Assembly (NCBI RefSeq): GCF_030580935.1
Contig: NZ_JAUQOM010000011.1
Location: 1 to 64,000 of the forward strand
Direction of reading: 5' to 3'
DNA: 64,000 nt
Source of the DNA: Sphingobium cyanobacteriorum
GTDB taxonomy: Bacteria; Pseudomonadota; Alphaproteobacteria; Sphingomonadales; Sphingomonadaceae
This document shows positions 56,790 through 64,000 of the stretch, in pieces. Every line of letters begins with the position of its first letter. The stretch's first letter is position 1. The notes under the pieces are model-generated. The model saw only the letters and a list, made by a program, of their open reading frames with translations, searched no databases and had not been told where the DNA came from. Made by a program: the position numbers and the translations under genes.

Positions 56790-58594
56790 GACGGGCACAG
56801 GCTTTCTGCTCCAAGATGGCAAAGGATGCGGTTGCCCTTCGCCAGCGGGTGGCGGGGCGGGGGTGTGATATTGCACAGTCCATCCACCCGCGCGGGACAG
56901 CGCGGCAGGAAGCGGCAGAGATCGGGATGGTCGCCCGCCGCGCCGATCGGCGGTGGCCCGCGGCCGGCATGGCTTTCCTCCAGCCAGCCCGCGCGCATTT
57001 CCGGCACCGATCCGATCAGCAGGTCGGTATAGGGATGGAAGGGCGCGGTCTGGAATGCGGCGCGCGGTCCCGTTTCGACCATCGTGCCCGCATAAAGGAC
57101 CAATATGTCGTCGCAGATCGCCTTCACGGTCGAAATATCGTGGCTGATGAACATGGTGGCGATGCCCAGTTCGCGGCGCAATTCCGCCATCAGGTCCAGG
57201 ATAGCCGCGCCCACCACGGTATCCAGCGCCGACGTGACTTCATCGCACAGGATCAGTTGCGGATCGGCCGCCAGCGCCCGTGCCAGGTTGACGCGCTGCT
57301 TCTGCCCGCCCGACAGGCCGCCGATATTGCGGTCGATCAGGGTCGCGGGCAGGCGAATGAGGTCCATCAGCTCCATCACCCGCAGATGCGCGGCATTGCC
57401 CTTCAGCCCGTGATAAAAGGCCAGTGGCCGTTCCAGTATCTGCTGCACGCTATGCGCGGGGTTCAGTGCGGTATCGGCATTCTGGAAGACCAGTTGTACT
57501 CGCCGGAACTGGTCACGGCTGCGCCCGGCCAGTCCCGGCGGCAATGGTTCGCCATCCAGCAGCACCTGCCCGCTCGCGGGGGGCAGCAGTCCGGCGATGA
57601 CCCGTGCGATGGTCGACTTGCCCGACCCGGATTCGCCGATCACGCCCAGCGTGGCGCCGCGCTCGATCGTCAGGTTGATGTCGCGCAGCACCGGCATGCG
57701 CGGCCGCCCGGCCTTGTCAATCTTGCCATAGCCCGCCGTCAGCCCGCGAATTTCGAGCAAGGGCGCGGCCGGCACCGCCGCCCTGGCCGGTGTCGGCCGC
57801 ATCGCGGGCCGGGCGGCCGCCATCAACGTCCTGGTATAATCGTCGGCCGGACTGTGCAGGATTTGCGCGGATGCGCCGGCTTCGCGGATGCGTCCCTGAT
57901 TGAGCACGACGATCTGGTCCGCCATCTGGGCCACCACGGCCAGGTCGTGCGACACATAGATGGCGGTCGCGCCGCGTTCGAGCACCACGGCCTTGAACGC
58001 GCGCAGCACCTCGATCTGGGTGGTGACATCCAGTGCCGTGGTCGGTTCGTCCAATATGATCAGTTCGGGATCGGTAATCAGCGCCATCGCCGCCATCAGC
58101 CGTTGCAACTGCCCGCCTGACAATTGGTGCGGATAACGCGCGCCGATCGTGTCGGGGAAGGGCAGGGCCAGCGCCCGGAACAGTTCGACCGCCTTGGCTT
58201 CCGCCTTGTCGCGCGGCATCAGGTCGTGGATCAGGGCGGGTTCCACTACCTGATCCATGATCGTGCGGGATGGATTGAAGGCCGCCGCCGCGCTTTGCGC
58301 GATATAGGCGATGCGATTGCCGCGCAGTTGCGCCAGCGCGGTGCGATCCAGCCTGGTCAGTTCCGCGTCGCCCACACGGATTGATCCGCCCGCGATGGTC
58401 GCGCCGGGCCGGGCATGGCCCAGCAGGGTCAGGGCGATGGTCGTCTTGCCCGATCCGCTTTCCCCGATCAGTGCCAGCACCTCGCCGCGCTTCAGCGCGA
58501 AATCAATGCCACTGACGATAGGGAATGTCTCGCCCTGCGCATTGCGCGCAGTGACGCACAGGTCTTTCACCTCGATATGGGGTCTGTCGGTCAT
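56786..58594 (-). CDS. Fused double ABC ATPase of a dipeptide-type importer
   Basis: A 602-residue protein containing two complete ATPase domains in one chain, corresponding to DppD and DppF. Domain 1 (residues 8-255) has GESGSGKT at 44-51 and LSGGQLQRLM. Domain 2 (about 300-560) has GESGSGKST and LSGGQKQRVNLARAL; both have Walker B and H-loops. The C-terminal tail has the Cys-containing oligopeptide-binding insert (CRFLPRCPARVDGLC). It powers uptake through the two permeases encoded just upstream. Overlaps at both ends by four bases. Confidence 0.93.
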   Translation of the reverse strand: MTDRPHIEVKDLCVTARNAQGETFPIVSGIDFALKRGEVLALIGESGSGKTTIALTLLGHARPGATIAGGSIRVGDAELTRLDRTALAQLRGNRIAYIAQSAAAAFNPSRTIMDQVVEPALIHDLMPRDKAEAKAVELFRALALPFPDTIGARYPHQLSGGQLQRLMAAMALITDPELIILDEPTTALDVTTQIEVLRAFKAVVLERGATAIYVSHDLAVVAQMADQIVVLNQGRIREAGASAQILHSPADDYTRTLMAAARPAMRPTPARAAVPAAPLLEIRGLTAGYGKIDKAGRPRMPVLRDINLTIERGATLGVIGESGSGKSTIARVIAGLLPPASGQVLLDGEPLPPGLAGRSRDQFRRVQLVFQNADTALNPAHSVQQILERPLAFYHGLKGNAAHLRVMELMDLIRLPATLIDRNIGGLSGGQKQRVNLARALAADPQLILCDEVTSALDTVVGAAILDLMAELRRELGIATMFISHDISTVKAICDDILVLYAGTMVETGPRAAFQTAPFHPYTDLLIGSVPEMRAGWLEESHAGRGPPPIGAAGDHPDLCRFLPRCPARVDGLCNITPPPRHPLAKGNRILCHLGAESLCPS

Positions 58595-59418
58595 CGGCCT
58601 TTCCCCCTGCCCGGCAGGGCATCGATCAGCAGGTTTACGCCCACGGTCAGTGTCGCGATCGCCACCGCCGGCGCCAGGATCGCAAGCGCCCCTTCGCCCA
58701 GCCCGGAAATATTCTCGCGCACCAGCGATCCCAGGTCTGCGTCCGGCGGCTGGACGCCCAGCCCCAGGAAGGACAGGCCCGACAGCAGCAGCACGATGAA
58801 TACGAAGCGCAGGCCGAAATCGGCGAGCAGCGGATGGATCATGTTGGGCAGCACTTCGGCGATGGCGATGTGGAACCGTCCCTCGCCCCGTGCCTTGGCG
58901 ACCTGCACATAATCCATCTGGACCAGATTTACCGCCAGCGCGCGGGCGATGCGATAATTGCCCGGTACATAGGTGATCGCCGCGATCAGCAGCAGCAGCG
59001 GCAGTGACGATCCGAACGCCGCCACCAGCACCAGTGAAAAAATCTTGGACGGGATGGATATCAGCATGTCCATGAAACGGGACAGTGGCTCGTCGACCCT
59101 GGGCCCGCCTACGGCGGCGGTCAGCGCCAGCGCCGTCCCGGTCGCGCTTGCCAGCATCGCGGCGGCGGCGGCCAGCCCGACGGTATAGCGCGCGCCCGAC
59201 AATAGCCGGCTCAACACGTCGCGGCCCAGATAGTCGCTGCCCAGCCAATGGGCGGCCGAATAGCCGTCGAACACGTCATAGGCGACGAAGGCGCCGACGG
59301 GGTAGGGTGCCAGCATCGGCCCGAACAGGGCTATGGCCAACCAGAAGATGACCAGCATCAGGCCGATCTTGCCGGACAGCGGCAGGGCTTTCGCCTTTTG
59401 GAGAGACACAGCGATCAT
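58591..59418 (-). CDS. ABC permease, DppC-like
   Basis: A 275-residue inner-membrane permease with about six transmembrane segments, of the DppC/OppC group. An N-terminal transmembrane anchor and the periplasmic segment HWLGSDYLGRDVLSRLLSGARYT (family signature) precede the EAA loop YVQVAKARGEGRFHIAIAEVLPNM that docks with the ATPase. ATGA overlap with the DppB-like gene and with the ATPase gene shows tight coupling. Confidence 0.92.
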   Translation of the reverse strand: MIAVSLQKAKALPLSGKIGLMLVIFWLAIALFGPMLAPYPVGAFVAYDVFDGYSAAHWLGSDYLGRDVLSRLLSGARYTVGLAAAAAMLASATGTALALTAAVGGPRVDEPLSRFMDMLISIPSKIFSLVLVAAFGSSLPLLLLIAAITYVPGNYRIARALAVNLVQMDYVQVAKARGEGRFHIAIAEVLPNMIHPLLADFGLRFVFIVLLLSGLSFLGLGVQPPDADLGSLVRENISGLGEGALAILAPAVAIATLTVGVNLLIDALPGRGKGR

Positions 59419-60395
59419 TGTGCACGCAACCTGGGGTTGGCAAGGATCGCGGTGACATCCGCGATCAGCATCAGGATCAGATAGGCCGCGCAGAAAATCA
59501 TGGCGCACGCCTGGAGCAGCGGCATGTCGCGGCTGGTGACGGCGTTGACCATCAGGCTGGCAAGCCCCGGATAGTTGAAAATGGTTTCCACGATCACCGC
59601 GCCGCCCAGCAGGTAGGACAGGCTCAATGCCATGGCGTTGACGATCGGCGCGATCGCATTGGGCATGATATGCTTGAGCACCACCTGCACCGGCGCGACA
59701 CCCTTCAGCACCGCCATTTCGACATAGGGCCGGTCCATCTGGTCGATCACCGCCGCGCGCGTCATCCGCGCCATTTGCGCGATGACGACGACGCTCAGCG
59801 TCAGGATCGGCATCGCGACCCCGCGCAGATACTCGCCCCAGCTCATCTCGTCGGAAACAAGGGCGATCGAAGGCAGCCAGCGCAATTCGACCGAAAAGAG
59901 CAGCACCGCGATCGTCGCCACCAGAAATTCCGGCACCGCGACCATCGACAGGGTGGTGATGTTGAGCGCCCGGTCGATCCGGCCGCCCCGATTCATCGCC
60001 GATCCGATGCCGATCGCCAGCGCCGCCGGCACCGCGATCAGGGCGGTCAGCGCGGCCAGCAACAGGCTGTTGGGCAGACGGCTGGAAATCACTTCGGCCA
60101 CCGGCATGTTGGCGACCAGGGACTGGCCCGGATCGCCGCTCACCATGCCGCTCAGCCAGCTTGCATAACGGACCGGCGCGGGACGATCGAGGCCCATTTC
60201 GTGCCGCAGCGCCGCCACCTGTTCGGCGGTCGCGCTTTGTCCCAGCGCTTCCTGCGCGGCGTCGCCGGGCAGCAGTTGCGCAATGACGAAGATCGTCATC
60301 GACACCAGCAACAGGGTCAGCAGCGACGATGCGAAGCGTTTGCCGATCAGGATCAGCGCGGCCTTCATGCCGCTGAAAGTCGCAGCACCCGCCAT
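59415..60395 (-). CDS. ABC permease, DppB-like
   Basis: A 326-residue permease with six transmembrane segments, DppB/OppB type. It shows VIAQLLPGDAAQEALGQSAT (family PGD motif), AALIAVPAALAIGIG, and the EAA loop YVEMAVLKGVAPVQVVLKHIMPNA. The chosen ATG gives a TGATG overlap with the binding-protein stop; ATGs at 60410 and about 60368 are alternatives. Confidence 0.9.
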   Translation of the reverse strand: MAGAATFSGMKAALILIGKRFASSLLTLLLVSMTIFVIAQLLPGDAAQEALGQSATAEQVAALRHEMGLDRPAPVRYASWLSGMVSGDPGQSLVANMPVAEVISSRLPNSLLLAALTALIAVPAALAIGIGSAMNRGGRIDRALNITTLSMVAVPEFLVATIAVLLFSVELRWLPSIALVSDEMSWGEYLRGVAMPILTLSVVVIAQMARMTRAAVIDQMDRPYVEMAVLKGVAPVQVVLKHIMPNAIAPIVNAMALSLSYLLGGAVIVETIFNYPGLASLMVNAVTSRDMPLLQACAMIFCAAYLILMLIADVTAILANPRLRAQ

Positions 60396-61936
60396 CAGCC
60401 TTCCCACCACACATGTTCAGCGAATTGATAACCCATCAAGCCCCCCAGCGACACCGGCCGCAGGCCCTTCAACCGCCGGTCATATCCGTCGATCAGGCTG
60501 ATAAAGACCGGAATGCCGACCCCGCAATGGGCGCGGACCAGCCCCTGCATTTCGCCATAAAGCTGCTTGCGCCGTCCCTGGTCGGCCTCGCCCCGCGCCT
60601 CCAGCAGCAGTCGGTCGAAACGCGGATTCTTCCACCCGCTCTCGTTCCAGGCCGCATCGGACTTGTAGAACAGGCTGAACAGCAGGTCGGCGGTCGGCCG
60701 GGGGTTGGTGTTGCCGAAACCCAGCGGGTGCTTCATCCAGTGGGTCGACCAGTAACCATCCGCCGGCACGCGATTGACCGCCAGGTTCAACCCCACGCGC
60801 GATCCATATTCCTGCAATATCGAGGCCATGTCGACCGATCCGTCCGCCGCCGGCGACGCATAGACCGGCAACCGCACGCCGGTCAGGCCGGCGCGTTGCA
60901 GATGCCAGCGCGCCTTGTCCAGGTCGAGGCTCGTCTGCGGCAGGTCGGCGCGATAATAAGGGTGGAAGGGCGGGATCGGCTGGTCATTGGCGATCGTCGC
61001 ATAGCCGCGATAGAGCGCCCGCTTGATCAGTGGCCGGTCGGTCAGATATTTCATCGCCGCGACGAAATGCGGATTGCCCGTTGGCAACTGGTCCTGCCGC
61101 ATGATCAGGTTGGTGTAGAGGCTGGACGGCGTTTCCAGCAGGCCATGGCCGCGCGATGCCATGACCCGCTTGGCCGATCGCGGATTGACCGCGATCACCA
61201 GTTGGACATCGCCCGACAACAGCGCGTTGACCCGGCTAACCTCGTCGGGAATGCCGATCAGCTCGATCTCGTCCAGCCAGGCCTTGCCCGGCTTCCAGTA
61301 ATTGGGGTTGCGCCGTACCAGGGTCCGCACGCCCGGCCGGAACTGCGTCACCATATAGGGGCCGGTGCCGTTGGCGGTGCGGAAATCCCTGGTGCCCGCG
61401 CGCAGGATCAGGAAATGCGATTGCGCCAGGATCGCGGGCAGATCGGCATTGGGTCCGGTCAGGCGGATGACGACATCCTGTTTCCCCGCCGCCTTCACCT
61501 CGGCAAATTGTTCGGCAATCGTCGCCAGCTTCGATCCGACCGCCGGGTCTTTGTGCCGCAGCAGCGACCAGACGACATCTTGCGCCGTCAGGCTCGCGCC
61601 GTCATGGAATGTCACGCCCTTGCGCAGCCGGACATGCCAGACCGTCTGGTCGTCGCTCACGATCCGTTCGGCCAGCGCTGGTCGCGCGATCAGGTCGCCG
61701 CCCATCTGCGTCAGCCCGCTATAGACCATATAGTGCCGCACATAGTCGGTCGACAGCGCGCCCTTGGCGGGGTCGAGCGTGTCGGCGGTCGAGCTGGACA
61801 GGCTGGCCACGCGGATGTGACCGCCCCGGCGCGGCTTGCTGGCAGCCAGCACGCTGTCAGGCAGCAGCAGTCCCGCCCCAAGGCCCAGCCCTGCGCCGAT
61901 CAGTCCGCGTCGCGAAAGAGAGGCAAATTCGTCCAT
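60395..61936 (-). CDS. Peptide/opine-type solute-binding protein with Tat-like leader
   Basis: A 513-residue extracellular solute-binding protein family 5 (DppA/OppA-like). The leader SRRGLIGAGLGLGAGLLL has a twin-arginine motif instead of a plain Sec signal. Family blocks: TLDPAKGALSTDYVRHYMVYSGL, RLRKGVTFHDGASLTAQDVVWSL, and later RPLIKRALYRGYATIANDQPIPPFHPYY. It supplies substrate to the importer encoded just downstream. Both ends have TGATG-type overlaps. Confidence 0.91.
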   Translation of the reverse strand: MDEFASLSRRGLIGAGLGLGAGLLLPDSVLAASKPRRGGHIRVASLSSSTADTLDPAKGALSTDYVRHYMVYSGLTQMGGDLIARPALAERIVSDDQTVWHVRLRKGVTFHDGASLTAQDVVWSLLRHKDPAVGSKLATIAEQFAEVKAAGKQDVVIRLTGPNADLPAILAQSHFLILRAGTRDFRTANGTGPYMVTQFRPGVRTLVRRNPNYWKPGKAWLDEIELIGIPDEVSRVNALLSGDVQLVIAVNPRSAKRVMASRGHGLLETPSSLYTNLIMRQDQLPTGNPHFVAAMKYLTDRPLIKRALYRGYATIANDQPIPPFHPYYRADLPQTSLDLDKARWHLQRAGLTGVRLPVYASPAADGSVDMASILQEYGSRVGLNLAVNRVPADGYWSTHWMKHPLGFGNTNPRPTADLLFSLFYKSDAAWNESGWKNPRFDRLLLEARGEADQGRRKQLYGEMQGLVRAHCGVGIPVFISLIDGYDRRLKGLRPVSLGGLMGYQFAEHVWWEG

Positions 61937-63219
61937 CAATGGATCATATCCTGCCATTTGTACCACAGGCCCACCAGCGGCAGGAACCACGGCTTGCCAA
62001 AATGACCCGGCACGCTCGGCCAGTCGAGATTGCCCCAGGGATTGGCCGCCACGTCGCCGGCCATCACCCTGGCCATGGCCTGCCCCATATAGGTCGCCAT
62101 CTGCACGCCATGGCCGCTATAGCCCATCGAATAGAAAATCCCGTCCTGCTCGCCCGCGCGCGGCAGGCGGTCGGCGGTCAGGTCGACCATCCCGCCCCAG
62201 ACATGGCTGACGCCCACGCCCTTCAGAGCCGGGAAAATGTCGCCCATCACCTCTTGCAATATATGGCCGCTCTTCAGGTCCGATCGCGGATCGCTGATGG
62301 CAAAGCGCGCCCGCCCGCCAAAGATCAGGCGATTGTCGGGCGTCAGCCGGAAATAATTGCCGATATTCTTGCTGGTCACATAATTGCGCCGGTTCGGCAG
62401 CAACGTTTCGACCAGCGCATCGTCCAGCGGATCGGTGGCGATGATGAAGCTGCCGACCGACACGATCCGCCGCCGGAAAAAGCCGAAGGGCGCGGCGGCC
62501 GGCGCGCCGCCGGTCGCGACCAGTATCTGGGCGGCCGTCACCTGTCCCCTGGGCGTCGTCACGCGCCAGCCGCCCGTCACCTTGTCCATGCCGGTGACGG
62601 GCGCCTGCTCGAAAATCCGCGCCCCGGCGCGCGCCGCCGCTTCGGCCAGCCCCACGCCAAAGCGGGCGGGATGCAATTGCGCGCTGGTCGTCTGGATCAG
62701 CGCGCCGTGGAAGGCGTCCGATCCCACTTCCTCGCGCATGCGGTCTGGCGGCACCAGCCGGACATTGTCGTCCACTTCCGCACGCAGCAGGTCGTGCGCG
62801 CGGGCCAGCTTGTCATAATGGGCGGGCTTGGCGGCCAGCTTCACCCGGCCGCAGCGACGGAAGGCGCAGTCTATGCCTTCCTGTTGCGCGATCCGTTCAA
62901 CCATGTCCACCGCGTCGCAATGGACGCGATAATAGGCTTTGGCGATATCCTTGCCGAAGCGGGCGGACAGCGCCCCATAATCATGGGCCGTGCCATTATT
63001 GCACTGGCCCCCATTGCGTCCCGAAGCCTCTCCGGCCACCTGTCCCTGTTCCAGCAGCATGACGCTGGCACCTTGCCTCGCCAGCGCCAGCGCGGCCGAC
63101 AGGCCGGTGAAGCCGCCGCCGATGATGGCAACGTCCACCTTGCCCCCGACCTCGCCCTGCGTCCCGCCGGTAAAGGCGGGGGCGCTGGCCAGCCAGTAGG
63201 AGAGGGAGGGGGCCGTCAT
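61936..63219 (-). CDS. FAD-dependent oxidoreductase, DAO family (PuuB/DadA-like)
   Basis: A 427-residue flavoprotein amine oxidase. The FAD motif VAIIGGGFTGLSAALALARQGASVMLLE begins near residue 29; EASGRNGGQCNNGT marks the gamma-glutamylputrescine oxidase (PuuB)-like group. The C-terminal YSGHGVQMATYMGQ completes the cofactor pocket. It overlaps the binding-protein gene (TGATG) and follows the HAD gene by seven bases. It probably oxidises an imported amine, complementing the three-subunit oxidase. Confidence 0.88.
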   Translation of the reverse strand: MTAPSLSYWLASAPAFTGGTQGEVGGKVDVAIIGGGFTGLSAALALARQGASVMLLEQGQVAGEASGRNGGQCNNGTAHDYGALSARFGKDIAKAYYRVHCDAVDMVERIAQQEGIDCAFRRCGRVKLAAKPAHYDKLARAHDLLRAEVDDNVRLVPPDRMREEVGSDAFHGALIQTTSAQLHPARFGVGLAEAAARAGARIFEQAPVTGMDKVTGGWRVTTPRGQVTAAQILVATGGAPAAAPFGFFRRRIVSVGSFIIATDPLDDALVETLLPNRRNYVTSKNIGNYFRLTPDNRLIFGGRARFAISDPRSDLKSGHILQEVMGDIFPALKGVGVSHVWGGMVDLTADRLPRAGEQDGIFYSMGYSGHGVQMATYMGQAMARVMAGDVAANPWGNLDWPSVPGHFGKPWFLPLVGLWYKWQDMIH

Positions 63220-63226
63220 GGCGCGC

Positions 63227-63895
63227 TTACAGCCCCACGACCGCCGGCAGGCAGCCGATATGGGGGATTTCCACGTCGCGATAGAAGGGGTTGGACGGCT
63301 CATGGCCGCGCCCCACGAACACGCGACAGCCAAAATGCAGGTCGGTCGCCGTATTCTGGTCATAGCGGAAGCTGGAGGAGACATGCATCATGTCCTCCGG
63401 GTTCGCGCCCAACTGGTCGAACATATATTCGAACGCCTGCATCCGCGGCTTGTACGCCTGCGCCATCTGCGCGGTATAGACGGCGTGGAACGGCGCACCC
63501 AGCATCCCCACATTGTGATGGATCTGGTCGTTCATCGCGTTGGACAGGATGACGAGCGGAATCTTGTCGCCGATCTTGGACAGGCCGCCGGGCACATCAT
63601 CATGCGGGCCCCAGGTGGGAACCGCGAAATAGATGGAATCGGCGTCGGCCTCGCGATATTCGACTTTCCATTTCTGGCAGGCGCGACGCAGCGAATTGCG
63701 GATAACGTCCTGATAGGGTTCCCACGGACCCAGCACCTGATCCAGGCGATAGGCGCCCCAGTCCTTGCAAAAGGCAGGCAGATTCTCTGCGGCGATGCGA
63801 TCGGCCATGAACTCTGTCGCCATCGTGGCCATGCGGAAACGGGTGAGCGTGCCATAGCAGTCGAAGCTGATATATTTGGGCCGGAAATTGGGCAT
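63227..63895 (-). CDS. Haloacid dehalogenase-like hydrolase, type II
   Basis: A 222-residue HAD hydrolase of the L-2-haloacid dehalogenase type: nucleophile Asp in FDCYGTLTRF (motif I), VILSNAMND (motif II, Ser/Asn), AYKPRMQAFEYMFDQLG (motif III, Lys). Such genes are often found beside DAO-family amine oxidases in alphaproteobacteria, where the true substrate may not be halogenated. First gene of the leftward transport/oxidase operon; its promoter must lie between 63896 and the window end. Confidence 0.85.
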   Translation of the reverse strand: MPNFRPKYISFDCYGTLTRFRMATMATEFMADRIAAENLPAFCKDWGAYRLDQVLGPWEPYQDVIRNSLRRACQKWKVEYREADADSIYFAVPTWGPHDDVPGGLSKIGDKIPLVILSNAMNDQIHHNVGMLGAPFHAVYTAQMAQAYKPRMQAFEYMFDQLGANPEDMMHVSSSFRYDQNTATDLHFGCRVFVGRGHEPSNPFYRDVEIPHIGCLPAVVGL

Positions 63896-64000
63896 TGGCG
63901 GAGCGTCCTTTGCAGGTTCTGAAGGTGGCTTGGGATGCCGTTTGACAACAGCATTACGACATGGCGGGGGCGGAACATGCGCCCGATTGCTTTGGGTCGC

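Overview
The window is high-GC, densely coded DNA from an alphaproteobacterium, almost certainly a sphingomonad (Sphingobium, Novosphingobium or Sphingomonas). The main pointers are a full set of protocatechuate 4,5-cleavage genes of the Sphingobium SYK-6 type, a feruloyl-CoA synthetase of the NDP-forming family, and a parA-parB-repA(RPA) replication and partition cassette. That cassette (about 26.0-30.4 kb) shows that this is a secondary replicon (megaplasmid or chromid) and that the window spans its putative origin. No tRNA, rRNA, CRISPR array or intact insertion sequence was seen.

Layout. (1) 0.5-24.9 kb is a lignin-aromatics region. It holds pobA and an aldo/keto reductase; a large unknown exported protein; a ferC-type MarR regulator divergent from vanillin dehydrogenase-ferB-ferA-DUF3237-transporter; an AraC regulator; a minus-strand block ligR-oxidoreductase-ligJ-ligA-ligB-ligC; a plus-strand block ligK-ligU-ligI; and mmsA with a divergent LysR regulator. 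Together these can take p-coumarate to 4-hydroxybenzoate, protocatechuate, pyruvate and oxaloacetate. Ferulate reaches vanillate, but no vanillate O-demethylase is in the window. (2) 25.0-30.6 kb is replicon maintenance: a DUF1612/HTH protein behind a 12-bp dyad, an origin region with five iterons and one inverted copy, repA, two mirror-image parS-like palindromes, parB and parA. (3) 30.6-35.4 kb has tesA divergent from the ybbA-ybbP type ABC exporter, and a cupin protein.

(4) 35.4-41.6 kb is a copper island: copD and copC, divergent from a three-gene sigma-factor module built like CnrY-CnrX-CnrH, followed by copA, copB and a second, divergent CopB-like protein. (5) 41.8-45.0 kb has a DUF1214-like protein, a micro-ORF, a MarR regulator and a sulfotransferase. 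(6) 45.3-53.8 kb is an amine/GABA-type catabolic block: M20 amidohydrolase, Lrp regulator, class III aminotransferase, tartrate/D-malate dehydrogenase, semialdehyde dehydrogenase, GNAT protein and a second aldehyde dehydrogenase. (7) 53.8-63.9 kb has an antitoxin-like remnant and then a nine-gene minus-strand operon, almost every junction overlapping. It combines a dipeptide-type ABC importer, with a Tat-type binding protein and a fused double ATPase, with a three-part Fe-S/FAD amine oxidase of the HcnABC/opine oxidase architecture, a further FAD oxidase and a HAD hydrolase. This looks like uptake plus oxidation of an unidentified secondary amine or opine-like compound.

The most notable signals are the probable centromere and origin, the linkage of the complete aromatic funnel to the replicon core, a LysR regulator with a duplicated HTH, the CnrX-like metal site inside a copper cluster, and the coupled uptake-oxidation operon.
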